DNA of 64,000 bases from positions 1,112,036 to 1,176,035 of the forward strand of contig BDGG01000013.1 in NCBI GenBank assembly GCA_001949185.1. Direction: 5' to 3'. Position numbers and translations under genes: made by a program. This document shows, piece by piece, positions 23,401 to 34,038 of this stretch (positions within the stretch are counted from its first letter, which is position 1; every line of letters begins with the position of its first letter). Under the pieces are notes generated by a model that worked only from the letters and a program-made list of their open reading frames with translations, ran no database searches and was not told the DNA's origin. The DNA is from Ramazzottius varieornatus. Its lineage: Eukaryota; Tardigrada; Eutardigrada; Parachela; Ramazzottiidae.

Positions 23401-25026
23401 GTAGCCTCGTTTCACATATTAAGACGCTTGAAGACGACAGTCGTGTGTTTTACCGCAGAAGTTCTGGCTGGAGTCTTGAATTTAGCATTTGACGATTTCT
23501 TCTCGGCCGTTTTCTTCCCAGAAGAGTTCTTTGCACGCCAATTTCCGATGGACTGATCATAGTCTGGATCTTCTGTCAATACGAACCAGAAAAACAGTCC
23601 ATAGAATGTCACAAACCAAAACAACTGTATCTTCGTGTCTGAGAAAATTCTGACTTCAAATAAAGGTGAAATTATTTCTCTTCCAAGTCTGTCGTGGTAT
23701 CTTTCTCATCTGTCGGAGAACACTTTAGTTTACGGGAACGACGCCAAGTGACCTGACATTACACCAAAACCAAACAGTACAGTATTTAGTTTACCACGGT
23801 CCATTTCGTCGTCGGGCGAAAATTCCACCTTTCTCCCACTGCCTTTGGCCCCACCACCAGTTCCTCTCACAGACGACTGTCTATCCATCCTAGTGGCGGA
23901 CGAAAAGCTCTCCTTGCGTCCAGTGGACAGGTTGCTCTTTCGGACGCTGGAGTTACGAAGAGTGGACCGAGGCTTTCGAGCACTTTCCAGCGTTTCGGCG
24001 TCCACCGTCGTCACATTGGCCGTCGTGTCCGAAGGACGGATGGAGAATCCACAAAAGTCCGTTGCGATGCTCCTACGGAAAGAAACACCACGTAAGGAGC
24101 AAGCCCAAGGAAGTCTAACAGAACACACGATAAAATTCAGACGCAGTTCAGCGTCGAACGAGAACCGTTAGAATCCACCTGGGCATCGCAACATGAATCT
24201 AAACAGTTGGTCCGGGCAAATAAATGGGCCAACCCAACGCAGGCGGGTTAACGCGAAATTCTATATCAGTCCATTTTGACCCGGGTTGAAAGATGTCACA
24301 CAACACATCACCCCGGGCATCATTTACAGATAACATTTTACGACCGCTTGGTTGATTTTTTTGGCTGATTCAGAACGCTGGATAGTCATTCACTTACGGT
24401 GGGACAATGATGGATCCTTGCGAAGTCCAGCTGTTATCTTCGCTGTTGTAGACCATCGGGACGCAGGTTAGGAAGACCTGGCCATTGCTCAACAAGCTAG
24501 ATGGCACGCGAGACAGCTCCCCAGCGTGAACATGTCGGATAGAAGCGTTGAGAGGATGGTCAACCGTTGCGTTCTGGTTGCGCGTCGGTGAAGCGTCTGA
24601 GTTGTTCTTTGGCAGGACTCCCTTAAAGCTTTCGTTGAGCTTTCTCAGAGGAGAAGTAGCTTTAGCCTGAGCGGCACGAAGCGGGCTTTTGGCAGGTGAT
24701 ACACGAAGAGGAGAGTGCATTAGACGGCTGTTCCGTCCTTCGGCTTCCGATGTCTTCTTATCAGCCTCGCTGCGTTGTGAGCCAGACAGAGTTCTACCTG
24801 AGGCTGAGATGTCCATGGGGACGCTCTTGGTCGTGGACTTTTGGGAGTCGAGGGGATCTCTAAGGCCGGGATCGGTGGATGCGTTGAAGATGCCGTCGTC
24901 GCTGTGCGCAGCTTCTTCGGGAAAGAGAGTGGGTGAATTGTGGCCGTCGTTTGTCTCGTTGGTGTCGTTGGTGCCACCGAATCGGGAAGCAAAGTACGGC
25001 ACGTAAGTAGGCTCGTAAGAGTCCAT
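20500..25026 (-). CDS. Nuclear protein with BRCA1/BARD1-type tandem BRCT domains
   Basis: Nine exons: 25026-24398, 24072-23795, 23572-23454, 23331-23084, 22795-22362, 22176-21832, 21713-21366, 21238-21117, 20841-20500; 2865 nt, 954 aa. The first 700 or so residues are low complexity: Ser/Asn-rich N-terminus with SPLRVSPAKSPLRA, then long Lys/Glu/Asp tracts, as in disordered DNA-damage scaffolds. The C-terminal quarter is a BRCT pair. BRCT1: RFDKVADQQGWEVHGDLADN to VLRGVWIVDPQWLVTCATKE. The linker FEIPGAINQGAKNGPKRARE strongly recalls the BRCA1 BRCT linker. BRCT2 (EPKLFVGCNFFF, MIEMGGGKML, HYFIVDDD, VIPGGWLSDSIECFQLKD) is closest to BARD1. No RING finger or ankyrin repeats are found. A 5'UTR intron is likely (donor about 25147, acceptor about 25046). 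Expected role: phosphopeptide binding in the DNA-damage response; the exact orthologue is uncertain (BRCA1, BARD1 or MDC1 type). Confidence 0.82.
20897..21018. repeat. Paired dispersed hairpin repeats in BRCT-gene intron 8
   Basis: Units at 20897-20945 and 20968-21018, start-to-start 71 bp, with the usual TGGCGCA arms and the CCAGCC/CCAGTAG middle. Confidence 0.85.
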
Positions 25027-27066
25027 ACCTCAAAGACGAAGAACCTGAAAGCAGATAGGAATATCACGACGGGAAGATAGAAGGTGCAGCGTTCTCTACG
25101 GTATTTTGGGTAGTTTTAGTTTCCGGATTGTCGCGGAGGTTCACTTACCTGTTTCGGTTGTTTCGCTTGGGCGACTTGGAGCAGCTTCCAGTCACTTCCA
25201 GAAAAGCTCTTGAAGACGCGAAACAAACGAGGACGACGAGAAAAAACAAAATCTTGCAGGAATCACTATAGTGCTGCTGAACCGCGCGTCCATCTGAGAC
25301 CAACTTGCCATAGAATCCGCTTCATCATGATACGGACTGTCCACCAAAATAACGCGGCGACTCCCGCACCAAAGGTTTGGTTTCGATTCTGCAAATTTTG
25401 CTTTTTGGTTTTTCAACAAGCCATAATTGTCACTTCGTAGTGTCTTTTAACCCGAAATGCACGTTCATCGAAGGTACACTCATCTAGCGTGATTATGAGG
25501 GGAAACAGTATTTGGCCACAGGCCGAAAGCGGCAACGCTTCGATTGATCGTCATTTAAGCCGGAAGATACCGCCTTCGGCCGGTGGACAGAAATTTGTTC
25601 GCCGCCAATAATTAGGCCAGGCGCGTGTCGGAAGCTTGCCTGCAGACACACGAACGATGTTATTAAAATAGGAACGAAGTACGAATGGAAGCATAAAGAA
25701 AGACCGTCGGGACACATCTTGCTAGCCCAACCCTGTCCTTTTCGTTTGTCTGACCACCGGGCAACTGCATGTGCGTGCTTGAGGCAGCCGGTTTCGCTGG
25801 ACTCATCATATCACATACAGCCTAGGTGTACTAAGAAGACGGTCTCGACGAAGGCACTCACTCCTCTAGGTCCAGTATCGGTAAACCATACATTAAAAAG
25901 CTGCCGTATAATTTCAAGATGGGTTCACGCTTTTTATGAATTTGAAGATAGCAGGGCCTTATAACTCGAATTACACGATGATCTTCCATTTTCCTAATAA
26001 TTTACGTTTCTACGTGTGCTAACGCGCTAGTACCATGTGCAGTTTTGATCAGGGAATTCAACGTTGGGAGACACGATGATTCTGAGTTTCCCGACTACGT
26101 GGAACTCAAGACTTCGTGCATCTACAAGCATCGTCTTGACGGATACTCCTTGGTAGTGTGGGATGCTTTGAACGATATCTTGCAGTTTCAAATGGGCCTA
26201 TCTGGGCTATGGATATAAGATTTCTGGTTATCGACCAGCAGAATATGAACATAGCAAATGTCTCAGGGTACTCGCGATTCAGTCGTGGCTGTTTCCTGCA
26301 AAATAAGGACGGTGGAACTAATATCGTTGCCATTTACTATGATTTCAAGTTTCAGCCGGACAGAACCTTTTACGACGAAGGACAGTATCATTTGTCAGAT
26401 CCACGAACCATTCTTCCGGAGCGCATTGTCGATTATGTGATACTTCTCTTCCGCTGACCATTACTGCACAGATTTTGATTACGCACTATGCGTCACGGAT
26501 TTCATGGCCGGCAAGAGAAAAATACCTGCGCCCGCAACAATAAATATTAGGGAATGTTCGGGATACAGCGTTTTCCGGCATCCAGAAGCACTTTCCACAT
26601 CGATAAACAAGGAATACCATGAAGGTTTGTTGATAACCGTTTACTCAACATGCCAACGTGGTATTTGGATTTGAACACAGCTTTTTTCAGACTCTTTCTA
26701 TGTTTGCTGTCCAACGTCCGGTGGACTAGATCGATACGGACAGATGTACAGCTCTTCAAAAATCTGTTCTGCGCAGGTTAGGAGAGCCCCTACGCCGGGA
26801 AAGCGAAAGTGTTCTGTAATAGAAGAAGAGGATGCCGGAAGAAACGAGCTTGGAAAATTGGCAGAAACGACAAATGTACAGGCAACTAAAGTGGTGCTAG
26901 TGGAACGTCGAAATCCGGGTGTTCCGCTAGCGTGATTCATTTTAAATGAGATCCGTTATCAAAGTGCACATCCGTATTAAGTGTTAGTTTCAAGGTTTCT
27001 GGTTCAAATGTCAAACAAAAAATCAGTCTCCTATTCATTTCGCGATCTCTATTTTAACAGGCGAGA
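25027..27066. other. Intergenic region with degraded coding relics
   Basis: The left edge holds the 5'UTR exon of the BRCT gene. Near 26061-26215 (+) a frame reads PDYVELKTSCIYKHR, resembling the conserved VELKTS of DXO/Rai1 decapping exoribonucleases. It breaks after about 50 codons, and a second plus-strand frame continues to 26457 without recognisable identity. I regard these as decayed fragments. Confidence 0.35.
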
Positions 27067-28521
27067 ATGATTTCGATATCAACAATCCAGGCAGAAATGT
27101 TTGGAAAAATTTCAGCTGGGCAGCAGCCGCACATGGGCATCTCTACCTTGGTCGGTATGGCTGAGCAGGCTTTAGGCGGTGATGAGTCTCTTTATCTTCC
27201 GTCTCACCATCAGGATCATATTACCTCCTACATAAAGGAGAAAGACAGATCGGAATGGTTAGCTTACCGTCCGACAGATGGCGTCGTGTATTGTTACCAT
27301 TGCTTCAATCTCTGGGCTGACCATCCTCAGGACAAATCCGTCCGCCGCAAAACCTGGTGTAACGTTTTTCGGGTCTACGCGAACCCAAGTACTTCTGCGG
27401 CAGACAAACGGAAAGTCTTTCGGAATAAAGTCCTTCGGCATGAGAGAACACCCACACACACCATGTGCACCGAGATAAATTAATGAAAGAAGCACAGTTC
27501 GCGGATCTCTGGGTGTTTAACGAAACCATGTTATTGGAGCTAAGCAAGAAACATGCTTCCACTGCTAAAATGTTCGATCTAGTCTACACTGAAGCCTATT
27601 CCTACGTATCTTACTTCTCTCATGCGGAATTCATTACTTACTTCTTCACTTTCTTCAAGATCTCCTCCCTGAGCTATCCGAACTATTATCGGGTTTTCGA
27701 CTTGCTTAACACCATGGAAGAGTTCGTCAAGGTTCTGAACAGTTGGGAGCATAACGTGTGACCGTCCATTATGGCGCTGAAGGACAAAATCAGGTTCCAA
27801 CATGGCCTAGTCTTCTTTCGGGAGCGTCCAGAAACAATCGGTACACCAGTTAACGGTCAAAGCAACAATTAATCGTGCCGACAACATCAAAGCTTTTTCC
27901 ATTTTTTTTCGCTGCAGACTATAGCGGCAACTCTTTTACAGCTTTCCGCAAGGGGTCCGTGGACCTACTGCAGAATGTTCTCATATTCTTCAACTTGCGT
28001 TTCCCCGAAACGGAAGCGACGAGACACTTCCAGGTGTTCCAGCTGAACAAAACTCCTCGCGAGAACGGACGCTATGGCGATAAACACATACAAGTGCTGG
28101 CCCGATACTTTGGATCCAACCCGCTTACCGTCCTAGTATAGTGGACCAAGTTCAAAGCAGAGTTTACAACAAAACTCGAGCCAGTCTACTGGACAAAGGA
28201 CAACGCTATTCTCAAGCACAACATTCTGCGTGAAAGACACATCGTCTTCGAAGACGGATACTCGGAGCTGGAACAGCTGTTTATTGTCGCTTCTGTACTT
28301 CCGGTTAGTACGCCAATTTACGAACGAGGTTTATCCATCCAGAATGTGATCAAGACTATACGTCGAACTCGACTAAACGAACGAAGCTTGGACGCGCTCA
28401 TGCGGATAGCCATAAACGGGCTGCCACCAGGAGAGAGTCATGAATACGGTCTGGAAATTTTCCTTCTGAGTGGAATCCACCCCAACCAAGCGCCGCTCAT
28501 AGTGAGGATCTCGAAGAAATA
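27067..28521 (+). pseudogene. hAT-superfamily transposase remnant
   Basis: Broken frames on the plus strand together match a zinc-finger (TTF/ZMYM-like) hAT transposase. The first frame (27067-27483) has SEWLAYRPTDGVVYCYHCFN with later His pairs, the TTF-type finger. Middle pieces follow at 27484-27760 and 27930-28140. The last frame (about 28142-28521) has the hAT C-terminal dimerisation block: SVLPVSTPIYERGLSIQNVI and TRLNERSLDALMRIAINGLP. At least three stops or frameshifts interrupt it, so it cannot make a whole enzyme. I could not define terminal inverted repeats. No sign of domestication: no intact ORF and no introns. Confidence 0.7.
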
Positions 28522-29259
28522 GACTGGCAGCAGATAATGACACGATCTTCAGACATCGTGCATAAGTCTAACATTATACGCGGGAAATGGCCGGAGACGA
28601 GGTGAGAGTTTTTTGGCTGTTCATCTAAAGACAACTGACAGTCTGTGAGACATTCCTTGTAGAGTGCTCTCCTTGAAGAGAGAAGCAGGATTGGAGCGTC
28701 ACCTGAATCTAGCGAGGACCGCCACGATGTACAAAGCACATCACTGTCTCCCCGTGTAATATTTCCTGTACTTTCCACTTGGAATTACTGTCTTATTCCG
28801 GATTCTCGACTAGGATCCGGAGTGAAAATTCGTGCGAGAACACACAGTGATGTGTTTCATAAATCGCACAGGAAGGGTCTTCACTCCAACAATCGCGCAG
28901 TCCTTTTCCTAACATTTCCACGTACATAACTTATCTCAGCCAAATATTTGGTTCATGTAATGCACCAGTGTCACATACTTTTCATCAATAATCATTTTAC
29001 TCCGAACTGTTGTAATTGTCCAAGTTTACTTCATTTTCGCAATAAGGTACCACTCAAAATTATCAGTCACCTTTGTGAGGTTTCACGCTCGAAGCATTTA
29101 TTTGAAAGCAGTCCATATGCACATATCAGAAAGTACCCCTGTGGCCTGCAAACCTTAGCTTGTCGTGGTCCGGGGTGTATTTCAACCGGTACCGTTAGGT
29201 AAGTCGCTCATTCCATAACTTTTAGTTTCCACGAAATTTTTGCTACATTTTCTCCGAAC
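28522..29259. other. Intergenic region
   Basis: Follows the hAT relic. Its right end probably includes the 5'UTR of the small membrane protein gene: a donor-like GTAAGTC follows 29199. Nothing else is supported. Confidence 0.4.
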
Positions 29260-29946
29260 ATGTTCGCTCTCGTTGTCCTTATCCTTGTGGTGGTTCTTCC
29301 GCCCGGAATTGCTGCCCAGCATAACCGTTAGTTTGCCCCAAAAAGAAGGTTCTACTTGTACTCCACTTTACAGATGGTCGTAATCTAACGTGGTCAGATC
29401 ATTCGTGACTTCCAATCAGTCCACACATATTGCCTAAGCTTGATTGTTGAATGATCAAAAATCATGAATGGTATGGTTGCATCAGCCTACAACCATCGGT
29501 GAAGCTTCCAGTACTCTGCAACATGTTTAGTTTTAGGCGGTAAGAACCGTATCCAGCCTACTACGGTAGCTGGCACACGACTGCCCTACCGGAAGGGAAA
29601 CTGGAGGAAAGTGTCCGCCAATGTCCCGCTGCACCTCCATGCCCGACTGTACCTCCCTGCCTAGCTATTCCTCCCTGCCAAACATACAACCGGACGGAGC
29701 ACGACCTGGAGCATCGAAAGGATCGTGGTGTCAAGCACGGGGACACTGGTGATGGAAAGTGCCCCCCTCCGTCCGTGAAGACTTACTCGAACGTTGGAAT
29801 TCGGCGCAGAAACATCCTGCAACGGACCGTCGCCGGAATTCCTCGTTACCCTAGGACTAGGTTTGACAGGCATGCTGTGCTTTATGGCCATCGCCCTAGG
29901 CTACTTGCAGTATCTGGGCAAGAAGTACCGATCAGCCTTCAGCTGA
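29260..29946 (+). CDS. Small type I membrane protein with Cys/Pro repeats
   Basis: I do not recognise the family. A consistent three-exon model (29260-29326, 29557-29748, 29810-29946) gives 396 nt, 131 aa. The N-terminus MFALVVLILVVVLPPGIAAQ is a good signal peptide. The ectodomain has a tandem hexapeptide pattern, CPAAPP CPTVPP CLAIPP C, then a charged stretch. A 23-residue hydrophobic segment (LVTLGLGLTGMLCFMAIALG) is followed by the short basic tail KKYRSAFS. Phases fit at both introns, which is why I trust the model although the first donor (GTTAGT) is weak. The end of exon 2 could instead be 29727, in the same phase. Likely a cell-surface or secretory-pathway protein; function unknown. 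Confidence 0.5.
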
Positions 29947-30930
29947 TTCGGCGGACATGGCGGAGAAGGGATGGAAGGCCAAGAAGACACTGGACATCGT
30001 CAAACAGAAGCTGGGCCATCGCCGCCGAAACTGCTGGAGCTGATCGGTACGTTGAGTTGCTGGAGCTGATCGGTACCGCGTTCGACGCTAAATGATCTAT
30101 TGTTCTCTTCCCCTGATTGGACTTTTGTCCGGTTTGTACAGTTTTAACTTGTAAATGGTCACCCGACGTGTTCCCTTCCCACTTCCGCTGTACACGTGAG
30201 CAATCAAGAGCTTGATCATGCGTTTCGCTCTCCAGCAACGCGCGGTTCAGCAGCACATCAGTGGCAGGAATCCTCCGAACCTAAAGAAGTGAACAGCTGA
30301 TTGCGTCGCAATCCGGCAAGTCGAGTGAACCATGTGCCGGGTGGCCAGGGTTAAAATCATCTGACGTCATCTGGGAAATTTTTCGGCGGGCAAGTGGACA
30401 CCTTTCTGAAGGTGGCGTTTTACGACCTACGTTATCAAGAACCCTAAAATCAGTGCGGGTTGCGCAGAATCAAGCATGATTGAGAGATTCTGCTCTGCTG
30501 TATGTTAAATCGTATCGCTAGATTTTGGTAGTGCTCATTAAGAAACACTGGTATTTACTCAATATGTCATCTGCGAAGTCCGCGAACCTTCTCAATCATG
30601 AAGACAGCATTCAATACGACAAACTATTCTGAAGTTATTGTTTCTGCAGGTTCGCGAGCTTGGCGATAAGAAACATTCGCCCCCACGCGTCATCCCGGCC
30701 AGTGGTTCTTTAGGACAGGACACTCTCCAAACCTTCGAGCTGGCTTTTCTTACATTTATTTGTCTCACGGTAGGTTATAATTATGATCATCAGGTGCTTA
30801 TTACGAGAACTGGTAAGAGGGCGGAAGACGGAAATCTAACAATACCAATTATTTGTTTTCAGTGGTTTCGGCCGGGCGAGAATGGACGGGCTTGAGGTTG
30901 CGGACGAAACGCTGAACTGTGCTCATCATT
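29947..30930. other. Intergenic region with short tandem duplication
   Basis: Contains two adjacent copies of TGCTGGAGCTGATCGGTAC (30032-30050 and 30058-30076). The rest is 3'UTR-like sequence of the flanking genes, with no supported ORF. Confidence 0.4.
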
Positions 30931-32696
30931 TCACGCTGAGGGGATTCTTGGAGGGCGTTGGAAGGGAAGGTCGAAGTCGCACTCGTCCTCGCACTCGCAC
31001 TTCCAGTCGTCAGGCATGTACTCGCGGGTCAGCTCCATCAATCGGTCCAGCGGGCACAAGGTGTCGCACTGAGGATGTTTTAGAGCAATAGGGTCGGTCT
31101 TTGTAAAAGATGGCTCAGTGGTGCTGAAAGAAAAACAGACACCTTACATTGGAACCGTCTCGACGAACATAATATCCATAATATCCGAATATTACTCGTT
31201 CTTGTGGAGGATGCGAACCGTGTTGTTATTGAACAACTCGAAGAGCAGTGTATTCTGCAAAACGGCGGTGCATGTACTGTAATTTCCGGCATACGGGCGC
31301 GTACAATAAACGATCGTGAATACTTACCGCGTATAGCGGAATGTGCATGACTGGCTGCCCATCAATGGTATAGTCGTACAGATGCAAGCAGGCAAGAAGC
31401 CCTCCGATCGAGTTGTCATGCTAAAAAGAAAACCAGTCTTCCCAAGTTGTTGATGTTTCTGACTGGTAAATCTGATGACAACCTTTAGGCGCAACCGTCA
31501 ATGACTAAATCGGTTTAAGAGTCGCCGTTCGACTTGAATTAAGGGTCGGACTGAGCCTCAGGTCTTACCGAGGAGTAGAAGTAGGCTTTGCGTTTTGCAG
31601 GGTCGCCCTTATTGTAAGTCTTGCTCTGGAAGTCAGTCAAGATAGTCTTTAAGATCCTTCCACCATTGATACGAGCTCTCGAAGTGTCGCCGTTACCGCC
31701 CACCCAAATATGAAACCTCAGATCATCCAGATACTGTATCTTCTCGTAGACGGTATCGTTCACCCACGCGGGGTACTTGACACCAGCGTACTTCTGGCAT
31801 CTTAGCACATCGGAGACCCTTTCCAACCCGTCCGACACCGTCATGTTCGTTTCACCACTTTCCAGTCGAACGTAGTCCAGGAGGACTTTGTGCTTGGTCT
31901 CAATGAAGTCAAAGAGAGCTTGGAGATCTGGACGGTAAGGCCGCTTGTCGATACGCGGGCATTCGGTCTCTCCCAGCAGAGTTGGGTCGTCACTCTGACG
32001 GACAGGGAAGGGTCTCCATAGGCCTGCCAGAGGGACGTTGTTCGGGTTGGCCCAGACATCTTTCTGGGTAGGCGGAAACCAGCCGGCCATGTTGGCCATG
32101 GCACTCTGAATCGTCCGGTCGTAGTTCGTAGAACGGACGTACATCTAAGAGAAACCATAGACCACGAACACAGCATTTGGGACGTCAGTAATTACTAAAT
32201 GACTCCACTGTGGTCGCCTGATCAAGTGACGCACGTTTCAGCCAACATGACCGTGAACATGCGCCACTCGGGAGAATGATTTGGTCGAAGTTGTTGGCAG
32301 AGCTCCCACATATATCGACTTCAGGTTTTTCTATACCTCTTTGACGGCCTTCTGGGGATCGATGTATCCCTTATACCGTTGGCCGAGGTACTGTCCCAGT
32401 GTGTAGTGCTGGAAGGTTCCACGTCCAGTCAAGCTACTGAATCCGCCGAGCCAGATGGACTCTCCGTACGAGTCCGTCTTGTACGTGTACGCCGTCGCGC
32501 GATATCCATGTCTAGAGACCTGATGTCAAGGTTTAGGTTTACGGGCACAGTTCAATTCAGACATGGAAAAAAGGAACACTTTCAGCGAACTCACCACGAC
32601 GAGAAACTTGAGGTCCGTGACGGTTTCAAGAGCGGCAATGCCAGCAAGAAACAGAATGGCTATCGCCACGGCAGTGTAGACTGTTCGGAGGCCCAT
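30931..32696 (-). CDS. Histidine acid phosphatase (lysosomal/secreted type)
   Basis: Six exons: 32696-32595, 32519-32337, 32144-31569, 31420-31328, 31254-31196, 31123-30931; 1206 nt, 401 aa. A signal peptide (VYTAVAIAILFLAGIAALET) leads into the first strand DLKFLVV. Exon 2 opens with the catalytic block VSRHGYRAT, where His is the phosphate acceptor and the Arg residues bind phosphate. Exon 3 opens with YVRSTNYDRTIQSA, the third active-site Arg region. The general-acid HD lies exactly at the exon 3/4 junction (YFYSS then HDNSIGG). The Cys-rich C-terminus (PQCDTLCPLDRLMELT, DDWKCECEDEC) matches the ACP2/ACPP disulfide region. Length is typical. I see no C-terminal transmembrane helix, so it is probably soluble in the lysosome or lumen or secreted. 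It hydrolyses phosphomonoesters at acid pH. Intron 2 holds one dispersed hairpin. Confidence 0.93.
32223..32270. repeat. Dispersed hairpin repeat in acid phosphatase intron 2
   Basis: CAAGTGACGCACG ... CATGCGCCACTCG with the central TCAGCCAACATGACCGTGAA; single unit with one arm mismatch. Confidence 0.85.
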
Positions 32697-33240
32697 GCTG
32701 GATACCGAAAGGAGCCTTCCACTATTCTAATTATCTCTAGTCCGATCATTCGGCCTTGATACCCCTTTCGCCGGTGTCTGCTACTTTAAGATTTCTCGTC
32801 TGATTACGAAATGTTGACATGCTGCCGGCGATTGACAGCCGGTAGCTTCTTTGAGACGGTGATGACTGCTTGCTTACCTTGGTCATCGACATATTGCAAC
32901 CGAAGCTCATCGGACCCTGGAGCTGCTTGTGCAAAACCCTTGTCAGAGTCTGGCCAACCTGAACTGCAGCTAATGTAGGTACAGTCGAACGCGAAGCTCT
33001 GAAAGCTTTATACTCAGCTTCGTAGACGAAAAACTGACCGACTTATCCATACATGGTCGATACTTTTATGAGCAATGGGACTGTCCAGGTTCCTGGCTTC
33101 ACGCGCTTAAGTCTTCCTCCCTGGGTAACCTGTTGGATAATGAAGCCCTCCGGATCAGCGCTGGCCTTCCTTTGGGCGCCAATTTATGTCGTTCTCATGC
33201 GAGTCGGTGTGGTGCCACGGTACAGTAAATGAATATGGTC
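32697..33240. other. Intergenic region
   Basis: 5' flank of the acid phosphatase. A 59-codon plus-strand frame at 33053 has no recognisable identity and is not supported as a gene. Confidence 0.35.
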
Positions 33241-33241
33241 A

Positions 33242-33702
33242 GCACGGCTTGAGCTGCAAGGTCGTTACAGCCGACACAGCGCACTAAACGAGTCGCTCAA
33301 ATGTGAGCTGACATCAGCCCGGGTCCCTTCCATCCCTAAACCTTCAGCAATCTTCCGGAAGGACAAGAGACGCCCGGACGGCATGACGCAATTTTCTTGG
33401 AAAAATGGCAAGAAGCTCGTCTGGGACGTGACAGTAGTCGATGCCCTGGCCCTGACCACCGTTGACTTCGCCATGTCGTTGCAAGCCGGATCAGTTGCTG
33501 TTGCCGTCGCAAGGAGAAAGATCATGAAGTATCATGACATTGGAAGTGAATTTCTATTCTGTCCAGTCGGTCTGGAGACCGCCGGACCGTGGGGACTTTG
33601 TACAACGGAGCCGTTCGACGCAGTCGGAAGAAAGAGAAGTTACGGGCGAGCCAAAGTCTTTCTCGATTTTAAAGCAGAGAGTATCAATCGATATCCAGCT
33701 TA
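33242..33702 (+). pseudogene. Retroelement reverse-transcriptase C-terminal fragment
   Basis: One continuous frame carries YSRHSALNESLKCELTSARV, then RPDGMTQF, LVWDVTVVDALA and LFCPVGLETAGPWG. In my recollection this order (RH-ALN, DG-T, WD-TVVD-LA, F-PV-ETxG-W) is typical of the C-terminal part of retroelement polyproteins spread through invertebrate genomes. No upstream palm (YADD) region exists in the window, so this is a truncated, non-functional copy. Stop at 33700-33702. Confidence 0.55.
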
Positions 33703-34038
33703 ATAAATCATTTTCTGTTCTTTCCAGCGTGAAGGATACTAAGGGTCTCGATGAGTTGTTTTACGCTTCAAGTGTGAAGAAGAGAAAGTTCGTCAATGTG
33801 TAGTTGTTTGTGTTTTTGTTGTTTCGCTATCTCTTCCCTTTTCGAGAACAAAATATTGTCTTTCCAATAAATATCTGCACTTCACTGTCCAGACTGTTCA
33901 AGTAATTTACAGCAGACTCTTGAAAGCCGATGTATGGAATAAGTGGATGGACCAAGCTTAGGATCTGAAATAAGAATACAGGTGCCAGTCGCGTACAGTA
34001 TACTGTCTATAGGGAATGATAGACCGAAAGGATCTCAG

